Shown here piece by piece: positions 18,934-28,836 of a stretch of DNA of 64,000 bases. The notes beneath the pieces were generated by a model, which saw only the letters and a list, made by a program, of their open reading frames with translations, ran no database searches and had not been told where the DNA came from. Within the stretch, counting starts at the first letter, position 1. Every line of letters begins with the position of its first letter. A program made the position numbers and the translations under genes. Origin of the DNA: Jidongwangia harbinensis (GTDB lineage Bacteria; Actinomycetota; Actinomycetes; Mycobacteriales; Micromonosporaceae); NCBI RefSeq assembly GCF_020216025.1, contig NZ_JAIWNC010000057.1:1-64000 (forward strand), read 5' to 3'.

Positions 18934-19914
18934 ATGCCAGGCTTGACCGATTTTGGCCCGAACGCGCAGCCGCCCTCGGCGACCATCGCTTCCGGGCTCA
19001 TACCCAAACTGACCCTTCTGGTCGCGATGAGTGAGCGCGGCAATCTGAGTGCGGCGGCGGACGCGGCCGGCGTGCCGCAGCCCACGGCCAGCCGTTGGTT
19101 AGCGGCGCTGAGCCGGATGGTGGGTGTTCCGCTGACCCGCCGGGCCGGCCAACGGGTCGAGTTGACCGCGGCCGGCCGTGCGCTCGCCGAAAGCGTCCGC
19201 ACGGCTCACTCGGTGATGGCCGTCGGCGTCGCTCGGGCCTACGAAGCCGCTGATCCGGGTCAGGGGCAGGTGCTGTTCGGCTTTCTTCGTACCCTGGGGG
19301 TGAGTCGTGCTCCGGAGCTGCTGCGTGGTTATCGGCTGGCGCATCCGCGGGTCCGGCTGACGCTGGTGCAGGCTGCTCACGAACAGCTGGTGGCGGCTTT
19401 ACACGATGGCACGGTCGACGTCGCGCTCAGTGTGGTGCGGGCGACGGATTCCGAGGTCGTGGCGGTGGAGATGTTCAAGGAGCCGTACGTGCTGGTGATG
19501 CCGGCCGGGCATCGGCTGGCTCGGCATGAGTTCGTGCGGTTGCACGAGTGCCGTGACGAGAGCTTCGTGGGGTTGTCGCGGGGTATCGCCATGCGCCGCA
19601 GCGTTGACGACCTCTTCCTCGCGGCGCGGGTACGCCCGCGATATGTGTTCGAGACCGAGGAGGTGGAGACGGTCCGGGGTCTGGCGACCGCGGGGGTCGG
19701 GGTGGCGGTGTTGCCGGCCCGGCATGGTGGTCCGCTCTCCGGATCGGCCGAGGTACCGATCGCGCCGCGTGCGTATCGGCATATCGGGTTGCTGACGTCG
19801 AGGCGGCGCACGCTGGAACCAGCCGCGGAAGGATTCCGCCGCTGGGCGATGCGGCACTCCACCAATGGCCTCAGCTCGGCGCCGTTGGCACTGAATATGC
19901 CCGCCAGGCGCTGA
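18934..19914 (+). CDS. LysR-family transcriptional regulator
   Basis: The 326-residue form starting at 18934 has a LysR-type helix-turn-helix (LSAAADAAGVPQPTASRWLAAL) and a substrate-binding domain starting near residue 120 (GQVLFGFLRTLG; VDVALSVVR; VAVLPAR). An in-frame ATG lies 102 bp upstream at 18832, but that part has no LysR homology. AAGGTG precedes the chosen ATG. It points toward the Tat amidohydrolase 250 bp downstream, which is a plausible target. Confidence 0.88.
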   Translation: MPGLTDFGPNAQPPSATIASGLIPKLTLLVAMSERGNLSAAADAAGVPQPTASRWLAALSRMVGVPLTRRAGQRVELTAAGRALAESVRTAHSVMAVGVARAYEAADPGQGQVLFGFLRTLGVSRAPELLRGYRLAHPRVRLTLVQAAHEQLVAALHDGTVDVALSVVRATDSEVVAVEMFKEPYVLVMPAGHRLARHEFVRLHECRDESFVGLSRGIAMRRSVDDLFLAARVRPRYVFETEEVETVRGLATAGVGVAVLPARHGGPLSGSAEVPIAPRAYRHIGLLTSRRRTLEPAAEGFRRWAMRHSTNGLSSAPLALNMPARR

Positions 19915-20162
19915 CGGCTCAGCTCGGGCGAGACCCGGCCGGTACCGCCTCATCACCGCTCCCGGGTTGTCCGCTTGAGGGTATCCGACTATGCATGCGG
20001 GCCCGTGACTCTCGTATTTTCGCAGGTCCGGCCGAGCAGCGGCAGGGGAGCCCGCATCCCGGAGAGCGTGCTGACGCTATGCATGGCCGACTCGGCAACC
20101 TAGCGTCCCGCCTGATCGGCGGCGTTCGAACATTCGTCGCGAAATACCTGATGGAGGCGGAC

Positions 20163-21692
20163 ATGGATAAGGACTCGGGGTCGGGCGAAGCGGCCGGCCC
20201 GCACCTACGGCGTCGGTCACTGCTGGGCGCGGCCGCGGGTATCGCGGCCGCCGGAGGAGTCGGCGTGGCCGGCGGGCCGGCCCGGGCGGAGGCGGCGGCG
20301 CGGCCGGAGCCCTCTTTCGCTCCTGGGCGGTCTGTCGTGTTCCGCAACGCGACAGTGGTGACCGGCGATCCGCGGCTCGGCGTGCGTTACGAGAGCGACG
20401 TTCTGGTCATCGGGGGCACGGTCCGGGCGATCGGCCGGAACTTGAGTGTGCCGGGCGACGCCGCGGTGATCGACGGGCGCGGCGCTATCGTCATGCCCGG
20501 CATGATCGACACCCATCGGCACATGTGGCAGACGGTCATCCGTGGGCTGGGCGCCGAGTGGACCATCGCCAACTACTTCGGCTGGATCTACGAGCGCTGG
20601 GCCAGCTTCTGGCGGCCCGAAGATCTGTACGCCAGCAGCCTGCTGTCCATGGCGGAATCCATCAACGCGGGCGTGACCACCACCGTGGACTGGTCACAGG
20701 ATCTGCGCAGCTACGACTATGCTGAGGCCGCCGCCGAGGCGCTCTTCGACTCGGGCGCACGGGCCCGCCTGGCCTACGGTTACTCGTTCATCCCACCGCA
20801 GGACTGGGTGCTGAAGGGCGACGTGGCCCGGCTCCAACGAGAGCGATTCTCTTCGAACGACCAGCTCGTCACCCTCCAACTGGCGTGGGACGGCACCGGA
20901 ACCGAACGGGCGTTCCCCGAGCGTCCGGCCTGGGAGTTCGCCCGCGCGCACCACCTGCCGGTGACGATGCACTCGGGGGTGCGCAACTGGATGGCCGACG
21001 AGCAGATCCTGAATCTGCGCGACAACGGCTTCCTGTTGCCAACCAACACCTATGTGCACTGCGGCACGATGTCGGAGAGCAACTACCAGTTGATCGCCGA
21101 TTCCGGCGGCACCGTCTCCATCGCCGCCGAGAGCGAGCTCAACGCCGGCCAGGGATATCCGCCCACCGGGCGCATCCGCGCCCATGGCATTCCTGTCTCG
21201 CTGTCGAGCGACACGCAGGTGTGGTGGAGCGCGGACATGTTCGCGGCCATGCGCGCGACCCTGAACGCCGACCGAGGCATCGACCATTATCGGGCGCACG
21301 GGCAGGGCAAGACGGTCGTCAACAACAACCTGCGCACCCAGGATGTGTTGCACTTCGCAACTCAGGGCGGCGCTGACACCCTCGGTGAGAGCGCACGCCT
21401 TGGCTCGATCACTCCCGGCAAGTTTGCCGACCTGGTCATGGTGCGTGCGGACACCCCGTCGATGGTCCCGCTCATCAATCCTGTGCATCAGCTGGTCTTT
21501 CACGCCCAGCGCGGCGAGGTCGACACCGTCATGGTCCACGGCCGCGTCCTGAAGCACGACGGCAGATTGCTCGGCGGCCTGTTTCCTCGGGCCCGTCGGC
21601 TCGCCGAGGCCAGCATGAACCATCTCCGCGACCGGATCGGCGAACAACAGTGGAGCCAATCGCAGGACCCTCCGCCGTTCGAGATGGGCTGA
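20163..21692 (+). CDS. Tat-exported amidohydrolase (chlorohydrolase/cytosine-deaminase-like)
   Basis: The 509-residue secreted enzyme begins with a twin-arginine signal (HLRRRSLLGAA). It has the amidohydrolase metal motif DTHRHMW (H-x-H) near residue 118, a later His in VTMHSGVRN, another in YVHCGTMS and the Asp in SLSSDTQVW. The C-terminal strand block (GSITPGKFADLVMV) is typical of the AtzA/TrzN/SsnA group, which hydrolyses C-N or C-Cl bonds of heterocycles. The substrate is unknown, and export makes it unusual. GGAGGCGG lies just before the ATG at 20163. A strong hairpin follows the stop. Confidence 0.9.
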   Translation: MDKDSGSGEAAGPHLRRRSLLGAAAGIAAAGGVGVAGGPARAEAAARPEPSFAPGRSVVFRNATVVTGDPRLGVRYESDVLVIGGTVRAIGRNLSVPGDAAVIDGRGAIVMPGMIDTHRHMWQTVIRGLGAEWTIANYFGWIYERWASFWRPEDLYASSLLSMAESINAGVTTTVDWSQDLRSYDYAEAAAEALFDSGARARLAYGYSFIPPQDWVLKGDVARLQRERFSSNDQLVTLQLAWDGTGTERAFPERPAWEFARAHHLPVTMHSGVRNWMADEQILNLRDNGFLLPTNTYVHCGTMSESNYQLIADSGGTVSIAAESELNAGQGYPPTGRIRAHGIPVSLSSDTQVWWSADMFAAMRATLNADRGIDHYRAHGQGKTVVNNNLRTQDVLHFATQGGADTLGESARLGSITPGKFADLVMVRADTPSMVPLINPVHQLVFHAQRGEVDTVMVHGRVLKHDGRLLGGLFPRARRLAEASMNHLRDRIGEQQWSQSQDPPPFEMG

Positions 21693-21699
21693 TGCGGGC

Positions 21700-21742
21700 G
21701 CGGCGGTTCCGGTGCCGTCTCGGGCGGAACCGGAACCGCCGC
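21700..21742 (+). terminator. Terminator of the amidohydrolase gene
   Basis: A perfect 14-bp stem (21700-21713 with 21729-21742) with a 15-nt loop starts 8 bp after the stop codon. Confidence 0.8.
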
Positions 21743-22521
21743 CGGGCGAGTGATTGCGCCAGCGGGTGCCGGTTCGCGGCGGCCATGGTGGTGACCTCCT
21801 GGCGGCGTACGCGCCGACTGCGGCGCTTCTACCCTTAAGAGGCCGAACCGGACATCCCAGGCTTGCCGGGACCCGGCCGTCGGTGCCCTCGGTAACGCTC
21901 TGGTGGTCGTTGAGGCTGGCGGCCGGTCACCCGGCCGGGCTCGGGTCCTGTTGTTCATCAGCGCATGGCGGGACCGTGTCCGCCCGGAGAGCGTGGCCTC
22001 ATCCTGGGCCTGAACCGGCGTACCCCCGGTCCGCGCCGCGAGGACCGGGCGCTGATCGCCGGAGTGAGCGAGGACTACATTCCGCCGGCCGGGCGGGTCC
22101 CAGGCAGGTGACGCCGACGTTGTCCACCTGCGATTTGGCTGCCGGCCGCTACCCGGACATCATCGTCCTCCCGGCTTCCCGTTCGGACTGGTGCGCCGGC
22201 GATCCGGGGCGCGGAGGGAGGGTCGTGGCCCCGTGATCCCGTCCGATGTGGACGCGATGTCCGTCTCATCCGATTGAGATGCAAATTTTTGTCCAATCAC
22301 CTCGTCCGGCCGCCTTGTTTGGTGGGCTAAAGGGGAAGGCCTGGTGCCTTCATGGATACATGTGCCAATTCGTTAACGACGATTTCATGGATCTCCGGCA
22401 TTGTGGCGGCTTCAGCTGAGGTCCGGCGGCGTGCACCGGCGTGTTTGGCCGGAACGCCGGAACGCAGGCGCGGCGACCCCTGCCGTGCGTCGGGGCACGG
22501 AACGCGAGGTGAATTGTAGAT
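21743..22521. other. Gene-poor region before the SARP gene
   Basis: Besides the regulator remnant at 21965-22111, I see no supported gene in this 779-bp stretch. From about 22250 to 22320 the sequence is AT-richer and contains TCTCA-N6-TGAGA (22264-22279) and a run of T, a likely promoter for the SARP gene. Confidence 0.45.
21965..22111 (+). pseudogene. Remnant of a MmyB-type XRE regulator
   Basis: The 48-codon frame reads RRTPGPRREDRALIAGVSED and then YIPPAGR. This corresponds to the MmyB-family block RRTPGLRREEVALLAGVSxDYYxRLEQGR with substitutions, and it ends in a stop right after the helix-turn-helix. The N-terminal helix and the whole ligand domain are absent. It is best read as a decayed gene related in family to the intact regulator at 13459. 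Confidence 0.65.
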
Positions 22522-24801
22522 TTGGAGTTCCGCATTCTCGGACCGTTGGAGATCACGGCCGACTCCACTCGTGTCCCGCTCGGCGCGGCTCGTCAGCAGA
22601 TTGTGCTCGGCAACCTGCTGCTGGAGGCGAATCGGGTGGTTCCGATTTCGCGGCTCATCGACGCCATCTACGGCGTCGACGTGCCGTCCACCGCGCGCGT
22701 CCAGACGCAGATCTGCATCTCCTCCCTGCGTCGGCTGTTCGCATCGCACGGGCGGCCGGACGCCATTCAGACCAGGTCCCAGGGCTACGTGCTCCAGATC
22801 GACCATCCCGACCTCGACATGCACCGGCACGACAGCCTGGTCGCGCGGGCCCGGGCCGAGGCCGATGCGGACCGCCCACGGGCAGCTGCCCGGGACTACC
22901 GGGCGGCGCTCGCGCTGTGGCGGGGCCCGGTGCTGCAGGGGCTGGACAGCGCGGCGTTGCGGGCGGCGGCGGGCGCCGTCAACGAGCGCCGGATCACCGT
23001 CACCGAGGACTGCATCGAGATCGAACTCGGCCTCGGACTGCAACGCGATCTGGTGGGCGAGCTCACCGAGCTGATCGCCGCGCATCCGCTGAGAGAGCGT
23101 TTGCGCGGCCAGTTGATGATCGCGCTGTACCGCTCCGGCCGGCGGGCCGAGGCGCTCGAGGCGTATCAGGCGGCCCGGCGCAGCCTGGTCGAGGACCTCG
23201 GCCTCGAGCCCAGCGAATGGCTGCGCCAGCTGCAGCATCTGATCCTGGTCGCGGACGCCGGCCTGCGCTCGCCCGCCCCGTCGGTGGCACCGGCGCACCG
23301 CCCCGTCGCGAGCGTCGCGCCGCTCGCCGCCGATCCGGGTAGGAGCGGGCCGCGACTGCTGCCCACCGACATCGGCGACTTCGTCGGCTTCGGTGACCAG
23401 CTGGACACGGTTCGCCAGGTCCTCACCGCCGGTGAGGGGGGCGCGAGCCGCCGGGCGGTGCCGATCGTCGTCCTGGTCGGTCGGGCCGGCGCCGGCAAGA
23501 CCACGCTGGCCGTGCACGCCGCGCATCTGCTGGCCGAGACGTTTCCCGGCGGCCAGCTCTTCGCCGATCTGCACGGCAGGACCGCGGAGCCGGTTGATCC
23601 GGCCATGATCCTCGGCCGCTTCCTGCGTGCCCTGAGCGAGCCGGCCGAGGAGAAGTCGCTCGGACTCGACCATCGGGCCGAACGCTATCGCGCGCGGCTG
23701 GCCGACCGCCGGACGCTGATCGTGCTCGACGATGCCGCGGGTGAGGAGCAGGTGCGGCCGCTGCTGCCCGGGGCACGCTTCTCCGCAGTGCTGGTCACGA
23801 GCCGGCGGTGGCTGCCCGGGCTGCCCGGCGCCGTGCACATCGGAGTCGACGTGCTGGACCGGGCGCACTCGGTCGAGCTGCTCGCCCGGATGGTCGGATC
23901 CGGCCGGGTGGATGCCGAACCGACCGCCGCCGGGGAGTTGGCGGAGCTGTGCGGCGACCTGCCGCTGGCACTGCGGATCGCCGGGGCACGTCTCGCCGGC
24001 CGCCCGCACTGGCGTCTGCGCCGGCTCGCCGACCGGCTCGCCGACGACGACCGGCTGACGGACGAGCTGGTCCACGGCGGGATGAGCGTCCGGGACAGCC
24101 TCGCGATGGCGGTCAGCGCCATGCCCGTACCCGCCCAGCGGCTCTTCCGCCTGCTGGGTCTGCTGGACTTTCCCGCCGTCTCGGGGTGGGCCGGCGCCGC
24201 GCTGCTCGGCGTGCCGGTGCCGGAGGTGAACGACCTGCTCGACTCGCTGTCGGACGCCCACCTCCTCGACATCGTGGTGGCGCCGGCCGACCCGGAGCCC
24301 CGGTACCGGTTCCATCGCGTGTTCGGGTCGTACGCCCGGGCCGAGGGCCGCGTTCACGAGTCGCCCGAGTGTCGCCGGGACGCCGTGGGCCGTGCGTTGA
24401 GCGCCCTTGCGGCGCTGGCCCGGGAGGCGCACCGGCGGCTCGGCGGCCCGGCGCTGCCGGAGGATGCCCAGGACGACGGCGCCCTGCCCGGTGAGACGGT
24501 GCGCCGGTTGATCGACACGCCGCACGACTGGTTCGAGCGGGAACGGCTCACCCTGCTGGCCGGGATCCGCCAGGCGGTCCGTTCCGGGCATCTCGACGTG
24601 GGCCGGAGCCTGGCGATCAGCACCGCCGGCTTCGCCGCCCCCCGGACGCAGCAGGCTTCCTGGCGCGAGGCCCATGAATTCGCCCTCGACGTGATTCTCA
24701 CCCTCGGGCACCAGCATGGGAATGCGCAGGACGGCGTAGCCATAACCCGGTATCCGATCCGGCCGGTATGGGCGCTGGAGGAAAAGCGTGGCCGGCATTA
24801 A
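22522..24801 (+). CDS. SARP-family regulator with NB-ARC ATPase domain (AfsR-like, no TPR part)
   Basis: The N-terminal 95 residues form an OmpR-type winged helix (MEFRILGPLEITADSTRVPL start, RVQTQICISSLRRLF). A bacterial transcriptional activation domain follows to about residue 245, then an NB-ARC-type ATPase with Walker A GRAGAGKTTL and Walker B LIVLDDA. At 759 residues it lacks the long TPR region of AfsR. The start is a rare TTG at 22522; an in-frame stop at 22510-22512 excludes anything much longer, and GAGG lies 12 nt before the TTG. SARPs bind direct heptamer repeats, and such repeats occur before the next gene, so this protein probably activates it. Confidence 0.92.
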   Translation: MEFRILGPLEITADSTRVPLGAARQQIVLGNLLLEANRVVPISRLIDAIYGVDVPSTARVQTQICISSLRRLFASHGRPDAIQTRSQGYVLQIDHPDLDMHRHDSLVARARAEADADRPRAAARDYRAALALWRGPVLQGLDSAALRAAAGAVNERRITVTEDCIEIELGLGLQRDLVGELTELIAAHPLRERLRGQLMIALYRSGRRAEALEAYQAARRSLVEDLGLEPSEWLRQLQHLILVADAGLRSPAPSVAPAHRPVASVAPLAADPGRSGPRLLPTDIGDFVGFGDQLDTVRQVLTAGEGGASRRAVPIVVLVGRAGAGKTTLAVHAAHLLAETFPGGQLFADLHGRTAEPVDPAMILGRFLRALSEPAEEKSLGLDHRAERYRARLADRRTLIVLDDAAGEEQVRPLLPGARFSAVLVTSRRWLPGLPGAVHIGVDVLDRAHSVELLARMVGSGRVDAEPTAAGELAELCGDLPLALRIAGARLAGRPHWRLRRLADRLADDDRLTDELVHGGMSVRDSLAMAVSAMPVPAQRLFRLLGLLDFPAVSGWAGAALLGVPVPEVNDLLDSLSDAHLLDIVVAPADPEPRYRFHRVFGSYARAEGRVHESPECRRDAVGRALSALAALAREAHRRLGGPALPEDAQDDGALPGETVRRLIDTPHDWFERERLTLLAGIRQAVRSGHLDVGRSLAISTAGFAAPRTQQASWREAHEFALDVILTLGHQHGNAQDGVAITRYPIRPVWALEEKRGRH

Positions 24802-24812
24802 TTATCGGCAAA

Positions 24813-24856
24813 TGATGACGCTGCGATAGCGGTCCGATAACGCTATTTAATAGTCT
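24813..24856 (+). promoter_or_regulatory. Candidate SARP operator and promoter of the LAL gene
   Basis: Three heptamers lie exactly 11 bp apart: TGATGAC (24813), CGATAGC (24824) and CGATAAC (24835). A TANNNT -10 box (TAGTCT, 24851-24856) starts 9 nt after the last. Eleven-bp phasing with the last repeat about 8 bp from the -10 box is the known SARP operator pattern, and a SARP gene is directly upstream. Confidence 0.6.
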
Positions 24857-24895
24857 TAACCAACTAAGATCGTCGATCATTTTTGGAGTACGGCC

Positions 24896-27643
24896 ATGAT
24901 GTCGGACGACCGTGATCGCGCACCTTCCGTGCTGGCCGGGCTGCTTGCCGATGCTATGTCGGGACAGGGACGGACGACCACCCTCGCCGGAACCGTGGGT
25001 ACCGGAAAGAGCCTGCTGCTCAATACGTTCGCCGGCCAGGCGGTGGCCACGGGCGCGCTGACGCTCGTGGGGTACGGCTCGCGCGCGGAACGCGACCTGC
25101 CGCTCGGCCTGATGAGCCAGCTCCTGCGCGACGCGCCGCTGTCGCTCCCGGTCCGGGAACGGCTCCGCGGGCTCTGCTCGCGAGCGGGCCGGCCCAGCCG
25201 TGCGGCGTCCGCCGGCGACGGGGCCGATGCCGAACTGTCCGCCTTCGACGTCACGGTGATGCACGAGATCGGTACCGTCCTGCTGAACCTCAGCGAGCGC
25301 TGCCCGCTGGCCATCGTGGTCGACGACGCCCACCAGGCCGACGAGGCGTCCCTGCGGTGCCTGGCTTATCTGTGCCGCCGTGCGCGCTACGCGAACATGC
25401 TGATCCTGATGAGCTACTCCGAGTTCGACCCCCTCCAGGACGACCTCGTCAACCTGCCGCAGCACACCCGTCTGCGGCTCACTCCGATGAGCCCGGAGGC
25501 GGTCGGCCGGCTGCTGGCCGAGCGGGCCGGCGCGGCGTTCGCCAAGCGGCACACCGCCGACTGGCATCAGCTCACCGGGGGAAGCCCGTTGCTGCTCACC
25601 GGTCTGTTCGAGGACCACGCGGCGGCCGGTGAGAATGCCGTCGCGGGCGACGTGGCCGGTCCCGGGTACGGCCGTGCCGTGCTGCGCGCGGTCCGGAGCG
25701 GTGGTCCGGAACTGCTCAAGGTGGTCCAGGCGCTGGCGCTGTCCGCGGATCCCCGCTACGCGACGGCCCTGTCCGAGGTCGAGAACAAGACCGCCGGACG
25801 GTTCCTCCATTCCCTGTGCACCGCCGGCATCCTGCATCAGGGAACGTTCCGGCACCAGGCCGCCCGGGACTCCGTACTGGCCGACATGGACGGTCGTCGG
25901 CGCGCCGAGTTGCACCGGCGGGCCGCCTTCCTCGCGCACGAACGCGGCGCCGGTTCCGCGGTGATAGCCGAGCACCTGCGCCAGGCCCCGACCGTCGACA
26001 AGTCCTGGGCCGCGGCGGCCCTGGCGGACGCGGCCCGGGTGGCACTGCGCGACGGTGCGGTGGACCGCGGTCTGGAGCTGCTCGAGTGCGTATCCCGGCT
26101 ACGGGCCGACCCGGTCCGCCGCAACGAGGTCACAGCGTTGCAGCTCCGGGCGCGCTGGCGGGTCAACCCGGCGATGGCGAGTGACCTGATCGGCCGGCTG
26201 CTGGCCGGCCACGACCGGGGCGAGTTGCGCGGCGCCGACGCGGTGGTCCTCGTCCGGGCGCTGCTCTGGCACGGTCGCTTCGAGGAGGCCCGGGCGGTGC
26301 TGGGCACGTTGTCCACGGCTGCCGACGGCGACGCCGAGACGCTCGCCGAGTTGGCCGTGCTGCGGCCGTGGCTCCGGGCCACCTACCCGACGTTGCGCGA
26401 CGCGGTCGCACAGCCCCCGACGGAGGCGACGCTCCCGGTGACCACCCTGGCGTCCAGCCGGCTCAACGCCGTCACGCTGCTCGGCCGGGTGCTCGATCAG
26501 GGGCCGGCGCGGGAGACCGCGGCGGCCGCCCTGCGCATCCTGCGCGGCGTCCACCTGGACGAGATGACGCTGGACACCGCCGAATCGGCGCTGCTCGCCC
26601 TGGTCTACGGCGGGCGGGCCGCCGACGCGCTGCCCGGGTGCGACAGGTTCGTCGAGGAGGCTCGCCTCGGCTCCGCTCCCGCCCGCCAGGCCCGGCTCCT
26701 GTCGGTCCGCGCCGAGATCGCCGTGCGGCTCGGAGACCTGCGGGGCGCACAGGACCACGCCCGGGCCGCGCTCGATCTGATGCCGTCGAGGAACTGGGGA
26801 ACCGGCCTCGGCGCGCCGCTGTCCAGCCTGATCCTGGCCGGCACGGCGATGGGGGAGTACCGGACGGTCCAGGGGTATCTCGAGGAACCGGTGCCCGACG
26901 GCATGTTCCAGACCCGGAGCGGCCTGCTCTACCTGCATGCCAGGGCGAGGTACAGCCTGGCGACCGGCCATCGGAAGCTCGCGCTCCGCGACCTCACCCG
27001 GTGCGGGGAGCTGACCGCCGAATGGGGCATCGACACCTCCGGCCTCGTCGCCTGGCGGAACGACGTCGCCGAGACGTACCTGGCCATGGGCCGTGCCGAA
27101 CCCGCCGCCAAGCTGGTGAAGGAGCAGATCGACCGCTCGACCCACCTGCCGCGGGTCGCCGGCGTAGCGATGCGGCTGCTGGCCGCGACGACCGCCGCGC
27201 GGAAGCGGCCGACGGTGCTCCGGCGGTCGATCGACCTGCTGCAGCTCAGCGGCGACCGGTACGAACTCGCCCGCACGCTGGTCGACCTCACCGACGCGCA
27301 CGAGGCGCTCGGGGAGTCCCGCCGGGCCGCGATCGCCAACCGGCAGGCTCGGAGACTGGCCCAGGAGTGCCAGGTCACCCTCGGCGGCGCGGAGTGCGAC
27401 GACACTCCGGCCGCCCCGAGCACACCCAGCCTCGCCGAACTGCTGAGCGAGGCCGAGCGGCGGGTGGCGGAGCTGGCCGCGATCGGCTACACCAATCGCG
27501 AGATCTCCGACAAGCTCTACGTCACCCCGAGCACGGTCGAGCAGCACCTGACCCGCGTCTACCGCAAGCTCGGGGTGTCCAGCCGGTCGGAACTCGCGTC
27601 GCTCCTGGACACCGACGAGACGGACCGGCTGGTCATCGCTTGA
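24896..27643 (+). CDS. LAL-type LuxR regulator (large ATP-binding regulator)
   Basis: The 915-residue protein has an N-terminal AAA-type ATPase with a Walker A-like loop (GTVGTGKSLLL, residues about 32-42) and Walker B LAIVVDDAHQADE, a long helical-repeat middle, and a C-terminal LuxR helix-turn-helix (YTNREISDKLYVTPSTVEQH; RVYRKLGVSSRSEL). Such regulators commonly activate polyketide clusters. The ATG at 24896 has TTGGAG upstream. The promoter at 24813-24856 carries phased repeats suited to SARP control, suggesting a SARP-to-LAL cascade that may feed into the PKS cluster, though distance leaves this open. Confidence 0.92.
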   Translation: MMSDDRDRAPSVLAGLLADAMSGQGRTTTLAGTVGTGKSLLLNTFAGQAVATGALTLVGYGSRAERDLPLGLMSQLLRDAPLSLPVRERLRGLCSRAGRPSRAASAGDGADAELSAFDVTVMHEIGTVLLNLSERCPLAIVVDDAHQADEASLRCLAYLCRRARYANMLILMSYSEFDPLQDDLVNLPQHTRLRLTPMSPEAVGRLLAERAGAAFAKRHTADWHQLTGGSPLLLTGLFEDHAAAGENAVAGDVAGPGYGRAVLRAVRSGGPELLKVVQALALSADPRYATALSEVENKTAGRFLHSLCTAGILHQGTFRHQAARDSVLADMDGRRRAELHRRAAFLAHERGAGSAVIAEHLRQAPTVDKSWAAAALADAARVALRDGAVDRGLELLECVSRLRADPVRRNEVTALQLRARWRVNPAMASDLIGRLLAGHDRGELRGADAVVLVRALLWHGRFEEARAVLGTLSTAADGDAETLAELAVLRPWLRATYPTLRDAVAQPPTEATLPVTTLASSRLNAVTLLGRVLDQGPARETAAAALRILRGVHLDEMTLDTAESALLALVYGGRAADALPGCDRFVEEARLGSAPARQARLLSVRAEIAVRLGDLRGAQDHARAALDLMPSRNWGTGLGAPLSSLILAGTAMGEYRTVQGYLEEPVPDGMFQTRSGLLYLHARARYSLATGHRKLALRDLTRCGELTAEWGIDTSGLVAWRNDVAETYLAMGRAEPAAKLVKEQIDRSTHLPRVAGVAMRLLAATTAARKRPTVLRRSIDLLQLSGDRYELARTLVDLTDAHEALGESRRAAIANRQARRLAQECQVTLGGAECDDTPAAPSTPSLAELLSEAERRVAELAAIGYTNREISDKLYVTPSTVEQHLTRVYRKLGVSSRSELASLLDTDETDRLVIA

Positions 27644-27740
27644 CACCCGGACGCGGGCGTGCCGCCTCTGGACCGTTCACGGCCCGCTTTCCACACTTCC
27701 GGCGTGCGATCCGGGGTGGGGCCGCCCCCGGCTCTCGCCG

Positions 27741-28721
27741 TCAGGGCCGTGTCAGCCGGCTCAGCGCCGACGGTCCCCACCCGGTCGGGTCGTCGCCGGG
27801 CGGCACCATCACCAGACCCTGCCAGAGCAGGAGGATGTCCAGCCACTCCGCCTCGGCCGGCGTCAGCGGCCGCTCGGACTGGTAGCCGGTGCGGAATTCC
27901 GCGTGCACCTCGGCCGGCACCGGCCCCCAGTTGTGGTAGCGCGTGCCGAGCAGGACCGACGCGCGGGCCAGCTCGACGAGTCGGTGCTCCCGCCGAGCCT
28001 CCTCGAAGTCGATGACCGCGACGATCTCACCGCGATCACACAGGACGTTGGCGGCGCGGAAATCGAAGTGCACCAGCTGCGGGGGAAGCCGGTCCGGGGG
28101 CGCGCCCGCGACCAGCCGGCGGAGCGTGTCGCGCGCCGCCGCCGGCAGATGGCCGGCGTGGGAGTCGAGCCAGCCGCCGATCCGGTTCCGCAGCGGCTTG
28201 GACGGGCCGGCGGGCTCGGGTATCCGATCGGCGTCCGGGTAGGCCGCCAGCGCGTCCTGCAGCCGGGCCAGAACGGCGCCGGCCGCCCGGACCTGGGCTG
28301 CGTCGGCGGTCTCCAGGAGGTCGCCCGCGACTTCGCGTTGCACGCCGAGGGAGACGCGGTCGACCTCGACCTGAAGGCGGCCGTCCCGCGCCGGAACCGG
28401 CGCCGACACCGGTAGCCCCCGGTCGCGGAGCCAATCCGTGAGACGGGCCGTCGCCGCCAGGCGCGGAAAACGCTCGGGCACCACCGACCACTTCGCAAGC
28501 AGCCGCCCGGACGGCGTGCCGACCCACGCCAGCGCGTTGCCGCCGCTCATCACGATCCGCTCGCAGGAGTCGATGCCGACGCCCCAGTGCTTGTCCAGCG
28601 TGTCGGCGACCCAGCCGCCGGCCGCCGGCCCGTCCCGGAAACCGAACCGTTCGTCCAACATGCGGTGGGGATCCTGCGGCTCCCACAACATCTCCACCAC
28701 CGGCGCCTGCGAGGTGACCAT
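27741..28721 (-). CDS. Aminoglycoside-phosphotransferase-family kinase
   Basis: The 326-residue protein has the APH/choline-kinase fold signatures: Brenner motif LVHFDFRAANVLCD (H-x-D-x4-N) near residue 215 and the metal-binding AVIDFEEARRE near 235. The N-terminal lobe has LAKWSVVPE, where the Lys may bind ATP. Such proteins phosphorylate antibiotics, sugars or homoserine, and the substrate cannot be told from sequence. It is transcribed toward the LAL gene with 97 bp between the stops. Confidence 0.88.
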   Translation of the reverse strand: MVTSQAPVVEMLWEPQDPHRMLDERFGFRDGPAAGGWVADTLDKHWGVGIDSCERIVMSGGNALAWVGTPSGRLLAKWSVVPERFPRLAATARLTDWLRDRGLPVSAPVPARDGRLQVEVDRVSLGVQREVAGDLLETADAAQVRAAGAVLARLQDALAAYPDADRIPEPAGPSKPLRNRIGGWLDSHAGHLPAAARDTLRRLVAGAPPDRLPPQLVHFDFRAANVLCDRGEIVAVIDFEEARREHRLVELARASVLLGTRYHNWGPVPAEVHAEFRTGYQSERPLTPAEAEWLDILLLWQGLVMVPPGDDPTGWGPSALSRLTRP

Positions 28722-28836
28722 GCGGCGTATCCCATCACATGACCCGGAGACCGGTTCGGCCCGTCGGGACCGATGAGTTCGCCTCGCCGGGGTGGTCTAC
28801 ACCGTCATGAGTCGACGAGACGAAGGGGGACCTGTG

